A DNA stretch of 64,000 nucleotides from Candidatus Eremiobacterota bacterium (GTDB lineage Bacteria; Vulcanimicrobiota; CADAWZ01; Ess09-12). The notes under the pieces are model-generated. The model did not search any database. It worked only from the letters and a program-made list of their open reading frames with translations, and was not told the DNA's origin. Numbering within the stretch: the stretch's first letter is position 1; the number at the start of each line of letters is the position of its first letter. The position numbers and the translations under genes are program-made. Shown here piece by piece: positions 36,189 to 44,447 of the stretch. Where the stretch lies: positions 1 through 64,000 of the forward strand of contig JAVHLM010000034.1 of assembly GCA_031082125.1 (NCBI GenBank), read 5' to 3'.

Positions 36189-37709
36189 TTAATAGTCTCC
36201 GTATAGATCGATGTTCTTCCGGGCCTTGTCAAAAAACGACGTGATCCCTTTTTCGTCGCCTTTCAGGCTCTCCGGGTGCTCGACTATCCAGGAGCATACA
36301 TAAGGAATCCGTTCTTTGGGGCTCAGGTAGAGCATGCACCTGAAATCGTACCTCCTGCCGAAGGCAAGATTGGGAGTCACCCTGTTCACCTTGACAGTGA
36401 ATGCATAGACAGAGCTCTTTCCGTCTCTGCCGGGCATGAGCTCCTCTTTCTCAATTTTTCCCAGGCTTTTCATGATATCATTTTTCACCGCAGCCAGCGC
36501 GCTCGATAAGGTATTCCCCTCCCTCTTTTCCAGCCTGACGAAATAACAGAACTTTTCTTTCTTTGAGCCTTGTTCTTTGAAACAATAAAAAAATGGCTTA
36601 TTCCCTGAAGGTCTCTGGAGATACTCATAGGGAACGGACTCTCTCACCCATCCCGGAGCAGGATCGACAATGGGCTTCATAAGCGGCATCAGCAGGAATA
36701 CCGCTGCAAAAATGAGAGCGGCAACGAGAGCGATGAGAGATCTTCTTTCCTTCTTTCTTCCCGAGCCACTTTCCGCCTTCTTCTCCTTATCCGGTTCTTT
36801 TCTGCCGCCCCGCTTTACTTTTACCACTTCATAGAGGGGTGGAGGGGATTTATCACTGCCGCGGTGTGACCGGCGCATTGCGTCAATTGACTGATGCCGT
36901 TTTTCGGGGTCCGGCGCCAGCGCTTTCATTATCACCTCTTCCGTATTTTCTGAGACCGCGGGGTTTACCGCGCGCACGGGCTCAAACTCAAAAGTGAAGG
37001 AGCCCTGATGCGATGCATTGGTAAGAAGGTAATGAAGGGTTGCCCCTATGGTGAAAATATCGGAGCGCTCATCGGTCTGCTTCCCTCCATAATGCTCCGG
37101 AGAGGCGGTAATTATGGAGCCCATCAGCAGGGTATCCTCGGTCCTGAAGTTCTTGTAGACGCGTGCTATCCCGAAGTCAACGAGGTGGATTCGCCCCGCA
37201 TTGTCCTTGATTATATTGTGAGGCTTGAGATCCTTGTAGATGATGGGCGGGGTCTGCCTGTGGAGGTATTCAAAGATATCATAGAGCTGATCCGCCCAGT
37301 CCAGCGCCACCTTTTCATTGAGGAACACCGCGCTGGTGGCGGTCCCGAGCTTGTCGAGAGGGGTCACGAGCTTATCAAGGCTCTGCCCTTCGATGAATTC
37401 CGTGACAAGATAACAGTGCCCTTCTTCCTGGAAGAAATCCACAAAGGCGACAATCCCTGGATGGCTCAGGCGCTCAAGCATTGATTTTTCCTGGGAGAGG
37501 GAGAGCACCCGCATGGTATCGGCGGCATCCACTTCTTTGAGCAAATACTTCTTCTCATCCCTCTGCCCACGGTAGCATATGCTCATGCCTCCCCTGGTAA
37601 AGTACTGTACATGGTAAATCTCCTTCAGAAGGGTACCTTCAGGGAGGACCAGCAGAAGATTATGATCCTTGTCTTTTGCTCCATCAGGGGCAGGTACGCG
37701 CTCTCTCAT
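36189..37709 (-). CDS. Transmembrane Ser/Thr protein kinase
   Basis: 506 aa; GGAG precedes the ATG. Kinase domain residues about 30-280: YLLKEVD lysine near 58, catalytic IIYKDLKPHN near 158 (Tyr-Lys-Asp in place of His-Arg-Asp), LVDFGIARVY near 178, and ASPEHYGG. A basic disordered linker leads to one membrane helix near residues 325-347 (IALVAALIFAAVFLLMPLM). The last 155 residues lie outside and resemble a PsbP/DcrB-like fold (CYFVRLEKREGNTLSSALAA) rather than PASTA repeats, similar in style to the exported part of 733-1674. It likely senses an envelope signal. The phosphatase gene follows 320 bp downstream. Confidence 0.93.
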   Translation of the reverse strand: MRERVPAPDGAKDKDHNLLLVLPEGTLLKEIYHVQYFTRGGMSICYRGQRDEKKYLLKEVDAADTMRVLSLSQEKSMLERLSHPGIVAFVDFFQEEGHCYLVTEFIEGQSLDKLVTPLDKLGTATSAVFLNEKVALDWADQLYDIFEYLHRQTPPIIYKDLKPHNIIKDNAGRIHLVDFGIARVYKNFRTEDTLLMGSIITASPEHYGGKQTDERSDIFTIGATLHYLLTNASHQGSFTFEFEPVRAVNPAVSENTEEVIMKALAPDPEKRHQSIDAMRRSHRGSDKSPPPLYEVVKVKRGGRKEPDKEKKAESGSGRKKERRSLIALVAALIFAAVFLLMPLMKPIVDPAPGWVRESVPYEYLQRPSGNKPFFYCFKEQGSKKEKFCYFVRLEKREGNTLSSALAAVKNDIMKSLGKIEKEELMPGRDGKSSVYAFTVKVNRVTPNLAFGRRYDFRCMLYLSPKERIPYVCSWIVEHPESLKGDEKGITSFFDKARKNIDLYGDY

Positions 37710-37934
37710 CGTGCTCCTCAGGAATCAGGTCCTTCCATGAAACTGCAGTCCTCTCCTGCCCTCTCCGAAGGGACCTGAGCTCGTGGACCTGTTGTTGAGT
37801 CCTGTAATTGCAGGTCAGCAAAGTATTGCTCGTAAGATATTGTAGCAGATTCCCGGGCTTTTGAATAGATTCTGTTTCCAGCGGCAAAGTGAACGAACAG
37901 GTGCTTCCCTTCCCGGGCTCTCTGTGCGCCCTTC

Positions 37935-38846
37935 TCAGAAATGGAGCATGAAGCTGCAGAGCCAGGATTCGACCGCGTCGGTGTTTCTCCCTGAGAGAGT
38001 CCTCTGGCGCCCTATGAAGACGGCAATGCTCTCGCCTGCCGCCCCGACACCCGCTACCAGATTCAGCGACTGGCTGCCCGTCCAGGGGAGCGCGTGCCCG
38101 TTCACCGTCATGTCGCCCTGAGTGAAGCCGTTCAGCTCCAGCAGAATGCTCGAGTGTTCCGTGATGAAGCACTCGGCTGCGAAATCGTAGTTCAGGGAGG
38201 GAGCGTACCGCGTTTCGAAGCCATCAATCCGGCATGGGAGAGGGAAATTGGCGATGACATCGGCGTGAAGCAGGAAGGGCTTCGCCTTCTTCGTCAGGTT
38301 GAGCCCGATGCTCGGATCGAAGGATCCGGTCCCCATATAATCTGTCCCTAAGGCGCCGGGGTTCAGGCCCTCATACTTTCCCGTGGGCAGCTTCAGCTGG
38401 AAGAAGAGGCTGCCCTCCGGGAGGAACCGGCCCTCACGCAAGAAATGGCGGCGGTAGACCAGGGCGGTGTCTGCGAGTCCGGAGGACGAAGCGCTTCCCC
38501 CCCCTTCAATGCTGCGGCAGCTCTGCTGATAGTTGATCAGGGCGGCCAGTTCATCACGGTCGGTGAGGCCATATTGCAGGAAGAGCTGCTGGATGGAGAG
38601 CTGCTTCGATCCGCCCTCCGGCAGGTCCAGGAACTGGCCGTCGGAGTCGAAGATGCCCTGGACCGTGTGAAAGTAAAGGAAGGGCTGCACCACCAGAGTG
38701 CCTTTCGCGCAGAGGGGAGCGGGCCAGGCGTTGAAGGGCCCGGTGGAGACGGGATTCCATTCCCCGGTCTGGCCGAGAGCGGCTCCGCAGAGGAGGAGCG
38801 CCGCCAGGACCGCAAGAGCCGCGGTTCTTATCCATGTGCTCGACAA
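37935..38846 (-). CDS. Predicted outer-membrane beta-barrel protein
   Basis: 303 aa from a TTG start, with AAGGATGG about ten bases upstream; nearby ATGs are out of frame. A signal peptide (AALAVLAALLLCGAALG) is followed by alternating strands (TLVVQPFLYFHTV, LFFQLKLPTGKYEG, SLNYDFAAECFITEHSSILL) and a C-terminal Phe (SWLCSFMLHF), the usual barrel-assembly signal. The pattern fits the MetA-like/DUF3187 class of outer-membrane proteins. It marks the cell as diderm. It lies just upstream, on the same strand, of the transmembrane kinase (225 bp). Confidence 0.75.
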   Translation of the reverse strand: MSSTWIRTAALAVLAALLLCGAALGQTGEWNPVSTGPFNAWPAPLCAKGTLVVQPFLYFHTVQGIFDSDGQFLDLPEGGSKQLSIQQLFLQYGLTDRDELAALINYQQSCRSIEGGGSASSSGLADTALVYRRHFLREGRFLPEGSLFFQLKLPTGKYEGLNPGALGTDYMGTGSFDPSIGLNLTKKAKPFLLHADVIANFPLPCRIDGFETRYAPSLNYDFAAECFITEHSSILLELNGFTQGDMTVNGHALPWTGSQSLNLVAGVGAAGESIAVFIGRQRTLSGRNTDAVESWLCSFMLHF

Positions 38847-39443
38847 AGCATTGACCCATCCTTCTTCATGGAGGTGTAAGTCTTGTTCGCTTCAAGGAGA
38901 GGATATCCTCCACCGCAGTCAGGATTGAATGCCATGGCCTGAGGCAGAGCCTCGGAAAAACATGCCCGCGGCGCCGCCCTCATGCTCTGTGCGCCTCCAT
39001 GACCTCTTGACCGCTCTTTTCTCCCCCTTGCCGGTGACTCATTGCGAAGACCACCATGCTTTTCTATAATTGAAGCCAGGAGAATGAGGATACCGCGATT
39101 CACAGGCGGAGAAACGACCCGTTCCGGGATAAAGCACTGAGGAGGAAGCAATGAATACCGTCATCCACGCACCAGCACATCCGCCCCTGCCGATGTCATA
39201 GGCATTGACGAGCTTGTCAATGAGGGATCCATTCTCACCTATTCGGTGGAAGACGGCAGCCTCACAGTCTATGCGAGCTCCAGGGAGGCCGCTGAAGAGC
39301 TCAGCAGGCTGGTCCGCAAGGACGACCTCCGGGGCAGCACAGGGTCATGAGAGCATAGTCTGCGGCCTTCACCGTCTCTAAGAGCGTTTTCAGCATCATT
39401 GTTCCGGAGACTCTCTGTTGATTTCCGGATCAGAGAGTCAAGC
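38847..39443. other. Gene-poor stretch
   Basis: About 600 bp. A good ribosome site (GAGGAGGAAG at 39138-39147) precedes an ATG at 39151 whose frame closes after 16 codons; the neighbouring frame remains open to 39350 (see the next entry). Nothing else here is supported. Confidence 0.4.
39163..39350 (+). pseudogene. Unrecognised small coding remnant
   Basis: The frame ending at TGA 39348-39350 reads ADVIGIDELVNEGSILTYSV, then LTVYASSREAAEELSRLVR, with protein-like composition and regular helix/strand periodicity. It has no start codon; the nearest ribosome site and ATG (39151) are one frame away, so the gene is probably frameshifted. Family unknown. Confidence 0.35.
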
Positions 39444-39692
39444 TCATTCATGGTGATGATACTCCCAATGGGCCCAGTTGGTGACTTGTTCGTTCTCCTT
39501 TTCCTTCTCCTTCTCATTCTCTATTATAGGCTTGTTAAAATTCACCATGTGCTGTTCATCACTATCACGGTTAAGCAGCAGCCTTAACAGGAAATAGATT
39601 CCAATGGCACAGACGATACACAGGACAAGAATTGACACTGTTTTATTCCCCTTTCCCTGCAGACTGTTCTGCATATTGAGCGACTTGCGCAT
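39444..39692 (-). CDS. Small single-helix membrane protein
   Basis: 82 aa. One membrane helix at residues about 18-40 (TVSILVLCIVCAIGIYFLLR) is followed by a very charged tail (ENEKEKEKENEQ) that ends WAHWEYHHHE, a His-rich end that could bind a metal ion. AGAGGGA lies about nine bases upstream of the ATG. No homologue is recognised. It is alone on its strand; repeat copy B lies 85 bp upstream. Confidence 0.55.
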   Translation of the reverse strand: MRKSLNMQNSLQGKGNKTVSILVLCIVCAIGIYFLLRLLLNRDSDEQHMVNFNKPIIENEKEKEKENEQVTNWAHWEYHHHE

Positions 39693-40057
39693 TTCTAGTC
39701 CCTCTTATGCCCTTTGAACGAATTCTCGAGCTGATGCCTGATTAACGCGCCAGGCATTTTGCTCCCGCCTTCCGTCGGCCTCCGCAGAAATCATACAAGT
39801 AATTTCCGGAAAAGTCTGGAAATCTCCTGGCGAAAAACGGTGAAAGAATGAGGATATACCCTGGGAATCATCCTCTTACAACGACACATTGAATGAAAAG
39901 AGAGCGCTTGTGGTGGCATTGCCTGGCATGAGATTGAGCCTAAAGGCACCTTTTTGATATGATCACCACAGGGGGCCGGATTAAAGTTTTATCCTTGAAT
40001 CAAAGAGCTGATGCGCCGACGGACCACCCTGCCCTCCGATGAGCCGGTCGTCTGACC
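39693..40057. other. Intergenic stretch holding repeat copy B
   Basis: No gene is supported. It contains the dispersed repeat at 39776-39817 and otherwise AT-richer sequence than the surroundings, probably including the promoter of the small membrane protein. Confidence 0.4.
39776..39817. repeat. Short dispersed repeat, copy B
   Basis: 42 bp sharing CGGCCTC, GCAGAA, TACAA and ATTTCCGGAAAAGTCT in order with copy A at 22847-22889. It lies upstream of the small membrane protein gene. Confidence 0.5.
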
Positions 40058-40804
40058 TCACCCAAGGAGCTCCCTGACTTCCGTCAGGGCCTGCCGGGCT
40101 TCGTCCGCGGTCTCGTGGCCTTTTCCCAATGCACGCTCGTAGTGCTTCACGGCACCCTCGAGGTCCTGCCCGGCCTTCTCGAGATCGTTCGCGCCCCTGT
40201 GCAGCCTGGCCCTGCTCTCAAGGAGCCGGGCTTTTTTGAAGGTTATATCGCGCAGCTGGTCGTCGCGAGAGGCCCCCTGCATGGACTTTTTCAGCTTTTT
40301 CTCCTCCCTGGAGAGGAACTGCAGCACTATATCACCTGCCGGGAGCCCGAGCCCGGGCTTTCCCAGCCTCATGGCGAGCCACTCACTTTTGAGGGCCGTT
40401 CTCAGGGCTGCTTCAGGGGAGGTTTCAGCCCTGCCATCCTTCAGCGCCTCGAGGGCCCGCGCCGAAGCTTCGATGGCTACCTCGTCATGGCCACCCTCTC
40501 CGGCCACCTGGACAAGCACGAGCAGCGCTTCCTGGACTTGGTCCCAGTCATCGCCCGTGAATTCTGACATATAATCCACCTGGTCCCGGGCTATCTCTAT
40601 TGCGTCCTCATGGTTGCCCAGCCTCCCCTGGCACATGGCAATCCTGAGGGCGATCTCAGCCTTGTCAAAGGAGGGAGGGGGATGAAGCCTGTCGAGCTCA
40701 TCATAGAGCTTCTGCCAGAGCTTCAGCGCCTTCCCGTAATTTTTCCTGTCGAGCATCTGGAACGCGGCTTCCTCTGCAAGGGCCGCCATCTCATCAGTGT
40801 ACAT
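40058..40804 (-). CDS. TPR-like helical protein of unknown function
   Basis: 248 aa, wholly helical. Paired-helix units (YGKALKLWQKLYDELDRLHP, MCQGRLGNHEDAIEIARDQV, DLEGAVKHYERALGKGHETA) mark degenerate TPRs. No signal peptide, no membrane helix, no zinc ribbon. The start has only a weak AAGAA site. It is isolated, bounded by gene-poor DNA on both sides. It may be an adaptor for one of the kinases, but nothing in the sequence shows a partner. Confidence 0.7.
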   Translation of the reverse strand: MYTDEMAALAEEAAFQMLDRKNYGKALKLWQKLYDELDRLHPPPSFDKAEIALRIAMCQGRLGNHEDAIEIARDQVDYMSEFTGDDWDQVQEALLVLVQVAGEGGHDEVAIEASARALEALKDGRAETSPEAALRTALKSEWLAMRLGKPGLGLPAGDIVLQFLSREEKKLKKSMQGASRDDQLRDITFKKARLLESRARLHRGANDLEKAGQDLEGAVKHYERALGKGHETADEARQALTEVRELLG

Positions 40805-41050
40805 AAATTTCTTCTTTCAGAAAACCGTAAAACCCGGCTTCCCCTCGCAGGGCGTCAACGGAGTTCCGAATTCCTTAATTTTGCCTGCATTTCCGGAGTC
40901 AATTGTTTGACAAGCTCTGCATTGTATGCACCAGAAGAGGGTGAGTATATCTGATAGCGGTTTCAATCCCCCAGAAGCCCAGTTCAGGATGGCTTTCGTC
41001 AGGTGATTTAAATGGGGTAACTACTCCTATCGGTATGTGCGCAGCGATGA

Positions 41051-41308
41051 TCATAAGCTTCCCTTCACCTGACCCTTATCAAGTTCCTCTACAAGCCAGC
41101 TATAACGTTCCTGATCAAGAGAGCCAAACGCATAGGGGACGCCAAGATTGGGATCGTCCTGCCTCTAGGTATCGTCGAGCACAATAGAAATCGGGTATCC
41201 CTGGATCTGACTTTGCTGCGTGTCACCGCTTCCTGAGTTTCCTGAACTTCCTGAGTCTCCCGAGCATCCCGTTGAAGAGAAAATCAGCGTGCCCATCAAA
41301 AAGATCAC
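41051..41308 (-). pseudogene. Broken small lipoprotein gene
   Basis: From GTG 41308 the frame begins with a lipoprotein signal (IFLMGTLIFSSTGC) and a Ser/Gly spacer (SGDSGSSGNSGSGD), then QIQGYPISIVLDDT, a TAG near residue 50, and continues in the same frame as DDPNLGVPYAFGSLDQERYS up to a final TGA. The single internal amber codon in an otherwise protein-like frame suggests recent loss. The family is not recognised. Confidence 0.5.
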
Positions 41309-41453
41309 GCAGACTTTTTGAATTCATACAATAGTTTCATAAAATTCCTCCCTGGTCAATTATATCTCTTTTCTTGGTGAAAACTTTTTTACCTTTATAA
41401 AACATCGTTTCCGAGAGGGGTAAGAACGTACGACCGGAAGGCCACATCTGGCC

Positions 41454-41714
41454 ATGGTGCGCCCTGATTTCTCGTCGCCATGCAGGAAGGGAAGGGCGCG
41501 GTTCTACGATGTCGTGAAGGACCGCCTCGCGGGCTCGACCCCATGGCTTTGCGCCTGCAGCAAAGATAGCATCCCCGAGGGGGCAGCGCAGGCGGCGTGG
41601 GCTCCCGGCGGCACAGAGCTCTATGCCTCGTCGGGCGGCAGGGAAGTCCTGGTGCTCTCGGCGGAGAAAGGGGCACCGGCGCAGAAGGAACCCCCGCCGA
41701 CGGAAAACCGGTGA
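41454..41714 (+). pseudogene. Possible beta-propeller-type gene fragment
   Basis: 86 codons. The segment AAWAPGGTELYASSGGREVL has the look of one TolB/PD40 propeller blade, and the frame stays open upstream of the ATG. No ribosome site precedes it and the remainder is Pro/Arg-rich and unconvincing. It could be a relic of a WD40-like gene or a chance GC-rich frame. Confidence 0.25.
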
Positions 41715-41903
41715 TATCGTCGTGGTAAAGAGGTCGGAGAGGCTATCCGCCGCATAAGGTTCTTTCTGTTTACCCCCCGGCAATATCGCGGCAACTTTCC
41801 GGTAACATTGCTGAAGTAGAATGGAATCAGCCCTTCATGGCAGAGGGCCCGTGATTCCTGCCGCATTTCTCCCGGTACCGGGAGCACCGGAAGGAGACCG
41901 CCA

Positions 41904-42713
41904 ATGGACTTCCTCGAGCACATCTGCTCCATGCTGAAATGCTTCATCTCTGTCGGGGAGCCCCATGCCGACCCTGAGCATGAGCCCTGTGACGCCGGTG
42001 AAGATGGAGGAGAAGGCTCCGCCGGCACGCTCTATTACGCATATATGCCGGAATCAGGCGATATGGGCGGGAACCGTGACAGGGGCTGCGAGGAGGCCGG
42101 CGGCGGCCCCGAAGAGGATCCCGGCGGCGACCTCGCCGGGAAGGCCCTCATCCGCACGCTTTCAAACGAGGAGCTCATCAGCGCCATGGTCTCCTATTCT
42201 CCCGACCTCTCGACAACCCGCTTCATCGTCAGAGAGCTTGCCCGTATCAGCAGGAAAGCGCTTCTCACGGTGCACCGCCACGGCGTGAACATTGTGATAC
42301 TTCCCACGGAATGCTCGCCTTACAAGGTTGATATCGACGGGAAAGTGCTGCTTGCCCCTCATGTCACCTACAAAGGCCGCTCCTACGAGGACCTGAGCTT
42401 TTTTTCCTCCGACCACCGCGTGATTCTTCTCCGGGAATCATGGGCTGCCTACGCTTCAATCCACGAGTTCGCCCATGCCTTTGATCACGCCTATTCGGCA
42501 CGCAACAGGCTCCCGCAGCAGCTCTCCCTCTCTCTCTGGATCCGGTTCAGCTCCTCGCGCCGGGGATTTGTATCGAGCTACGCGGGGACCAATCACCAGG
42601 AATACTTCGCGGAAAGCTTCGCCGCCTTCTATGACCTGTTCCAGAGGGAAGAGCTCCGGAAGCTGGATCCCGCCATGGAGCGGTTCCTGTCGGAGCTCCT
42701 GGAAGATGAGTAG
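41904..42713 (+). CDS. Zincin metallopeptidase-like protein (lethal-factor-like fold)
   Basis: 269 aa; GGAAGGAGA is about eight bases upstream. The N-terminal 85 residues are acidic and low-complexity. The rest is a compact zincin: SIHEFAHAFDHAYSARNRLP (HExxH near residue 190) followed about 50 residues later by SYAGTNHQEYFAESFAAFYD, whose Glu fits the third zinc ligand. The spacing and the Y-A-x-T-N-x-x-E-Y-F-A-E signature are shared with 18314-19801, so they are paralogous cores. No signal peptide. It precedes the DUF5685 gene by about 130 bp on the same strand and may be co-expressed. Confidence 0.78.
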   Translation: MDFLEHICSMLKCFISVGEPHADPEHEPCDAGEDGGEGSAGTLYYAYMPESGDMGGNRDRGCEEAGGGPEEDPGGDLAGKALIRTLSNEELISAMVSYSPDLSTTRFIVRELARISRKALLTVHRHGVNIVILPTECSPYKVDIDGKVLLAPHVTYKGRSYEDLSFFSSDHRVILLRESWAAYASIHEFAHAFDHAYSARNRLPQQLSLSLWIRFSSSRRGFVSSYAGTNHQEYFAESFAAFYDLFQREELRKLDPAMERFLSELLEDE

Positions 42714-42841
42714 CAGGAGCGGGTCTTCCGCCTCACCCTCACATTCCCCTGCCGCGGGAGAAGCCTTGAAGCCGTTGGCTTCAGCCCTGCGGTGAAGGGA
42801 TTTTATCTCTCACGGGGAAATAAGTGAGCCGAGGGGGGAGC

Positions 42842-43987
42842 ATGTTCGGCTTACTGAGGCCCTGTTTTCAACGTCTTGATGAAGGCTCGCGAAGCTTCTA
42901 CAATATGCATTACTGCGGCTGCTGCCGGGCTCTCATTGCGGAGCTCGGCCTTTCTGCAGCTTTTTTCATCAATTACGAGATCACCTTCCTCTCCCTTGTG
43001 ATAAGCGCTGTGCAGGGCAGCTCTGCGGGAGCCGGGGAGCGTCCCGTCAGGGAGTTCCGCTGTCCCGTCATGCCGCTCCGGAAAAAGAAGGCTCTCGACT
43101 TCGGAGAGAGGGCCCGTTCATACCTTGCCTCGGTGACCCTCTTGCTGGTGGAGTCGAAGCTCAGGGATGATGGTGAGGACGAAGGCGGCGTGATGCCAGG
43201 GCTGCTCTTACGGCTCATCTCCGGAAAGGCGCGGAGGGCTGCGGCATCCCTGAAGACCTTTGATTTTCCCCTCCTGCTCTTCCAGGAGTACCACCACAGA
43301 CAGAAGCACTGCGAGCAGGATGAGAATTCAACGGCAGAGCAGCTTGCCGATCCTACGGCATCGCTGGTGGCAGAGATTTTCCGCTGCAGCGCCTCAGTCT
43401 GCGGGGCTCCGGACCGCGGGGAATCACTCTATCGGCTTGGCTATTCCGTGGGCGCCTTTGTGTATCTCCACGATGCGATTGAGGATTACGCAGCTGATAT
43501 CAGGAGAAAGCGGTTCAATGCCCTTTCCCGGGCACGGGCAGGAGGAGATGAGCGCGGCTTTTTCGCCGCGCGCGACGGGCATCAGGCAACAATGAGGGCT
43601 CTGCTCGGCATCATTGCCGATGAGCAGATGATGAGAATATTCGAGGCCATCATCGCACCGCGTGAGCGGAGCGCGAGGAGGATGGAGTCATGCGGAGCAG
43701 AGGAGCAGCGGGGAAGAAAGAAATTCAGGCCTTTCTCGCTGCGCTTTGCAGAGAGAGGAGCCTGCATCTGCGACGGCTGCGACATCGCAGTATGCTGCTC
43801 TGACTGCTGCACCAATTCGGCCTGCTCGGCGGCCTGCGATTCCTGCGCCTGCTGCGGCACCTTCAACTGCGACGAGAGCTGCTGCGGCAACAGGGGCGGC
43901 ACCAGAGGGGACAGCGCTGCAGCCCCTCCTGCCGGCCCGGACGGTGACTCTCCCGGTGAACCGGGAGGCGGCGCACCTCCCCTCTGA
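42842..43987 (+). CDS. DUF5685-family protein with cysteine-rich C-terminal tail
   Basis: 381 aa from ATG 42842 (GAGGGGGGA upstream; GTG 42824 is less likely). It opens MFGLLRPCFQRL and YCGCCRALIAELG, the N-terminal signature of DUF5685 proteins. A central LHDAIEDYAADIRRKRFNAL helix resembles the Asp-rich helix of prenyl-synthase-like folds. The last 90 residues are exceptional: about 15 Cys in 41 residues (CICDGCDIAVCCSDCC, then CSAACDSCACCGTFNCDE), ending in a Pro/Gly-rich stretch. The tail probably binds metal or is disulphide-rich. Function unknown. Confidence 0.8.
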   Translation: MFGLLRPCFQRLDEGSRSFYNMHYCGCCRALIAELGLSAAFFINYEITFLSLVISAVQGSSAGAGERPVREFRCPVMPLRKKKALDFGERARSYLASVTLLLVESKLRDDGEDEGGVMPGLLLRLISGKARRAAASLKTFDFPLLLFQEYHHRQKHCEQDENSTAEQLADPTASLVAEIFRCSASVCGAPDRGESLYRLGYSVGAFVYLHDAIEDYAADIRRKRFNALSRARAGGDERGFFAARDGHQATMRALLGIIADEQMMRIFEAIIAPRERSARRMESCGAEEQRGRKKFRPFSLRFAERGACICDGCDIAVCCSDCCTNSACSAACDSCACCGTFNCDESCCGNRGGTRGDSAAAPPAGPDGDSPGEPGGGAPPL

Positions 43988-44009
43988 GCTCAAGACGGGA
44001 GATATTTCC

Positions 44010-44090
44010 ATGGGCGATCCGGAAAAATTCACTTATGAATGGACACCTGATGAATTACTGGAAGAGAAACAAATAGATCTTGAGCGATAA
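44010..44090 (+). CDS. Micro-ORF downstream of the DUF5685 gene
   Basis: 26 codons (MGDPEKFTYEWTPDELLEEK, then QIDLER) with GGGAG eight bases upstream and only 22 bp after the DUF5685 stop. Base use is AT-richer than the gene before it. It could be a short translated peptide of the same transcript, directly followed by hairpin DNA. No family recognised. Confidence 0.35.
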   Translation: MGDPEKFTYEWTPDELLEEKQIDLER

Positions 44091-44114
44091 AATCAGCACC
44101 GCAAAACCGCATAA

Positions 44115-44182
44115 AGGCCCCGTAAGGGGCTTCTAAATTTCACGCAGGAGCTCCCCGTGAAATTCTGAAAACAGTTGTTTTC
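44115..44182. terminator. Three consecutive hairpins after the DUF5685 operon
   Basis: GCCCC-GTAA-GGGGC (44117-44130); AATTTCACG / CGTGAAATT (44136-44144 / 44156-44164) enclosing a nested GGAGCTCC; and GAAAACA / TGTTTTC (44167-44182). All three are perfect or near-perfect and lie between two genes of the same strand. They could terminate transcription or belong to a structured RNA. The rest of 44183-44362 shows nothing supportable. Confidence 0.5.
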
Positions 44183-44362
44183 ATTCCCCCTCTCCCTCCC
44201 GTGCCTCCCCGTCCTGCCGCAGGAGGCCATTTCTCTGCACTGGGGAGCCTCAAAGGGCCGCCTGGCGGAAAAACCGTAAAAAGAGCCTCTCGGACCCTCT
44301 GACGGCCACCTGGCGACGACCTTCAATCCCAATAACCACAAGCTTTCAGGCAGTCACATCTT

Positions 44363-44391
44363 TTGACTTTTACCATTCAATAAGATATAAT
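44363..44391 (+). promoter_or_regulatory. Sigma-70-type promoter for the HNH gene
   Basis: TTGACT (44363-44368), a 17-bp spacer and a perfect TATAAT (44386-44391). The predicted start near 44398 leaves a leader of about 50 bases containing AAAGGAGG before GTG 44448. Confidence 0.75.
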
Positions 44392-44447
44392 TAATATAAG
44401 AGATACATAAGTTTCTTCTTATCCATATTGATGAAAGGAGGATCATT

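Larger units (their letters stand above)
40805..41903. other. Long gene-poor stretch with decayed fragments
   Basis: About 1.1 kb. Apart from the broken lipoprotein (41051-41308) and a propeller-like fragment (41454-41714), both listed separately, no reading frame has a start, ribosome site and protein-like composition together. Confidence 0.5.

Noticed and set aside
38554-38859. Alternative minus-strand frames over the outer-membrane barrel gene
   Set aside because: They are Arg/Pro-rich and lack the signal peptide, strand pattern and C-terminal Phe of the barrel frame.
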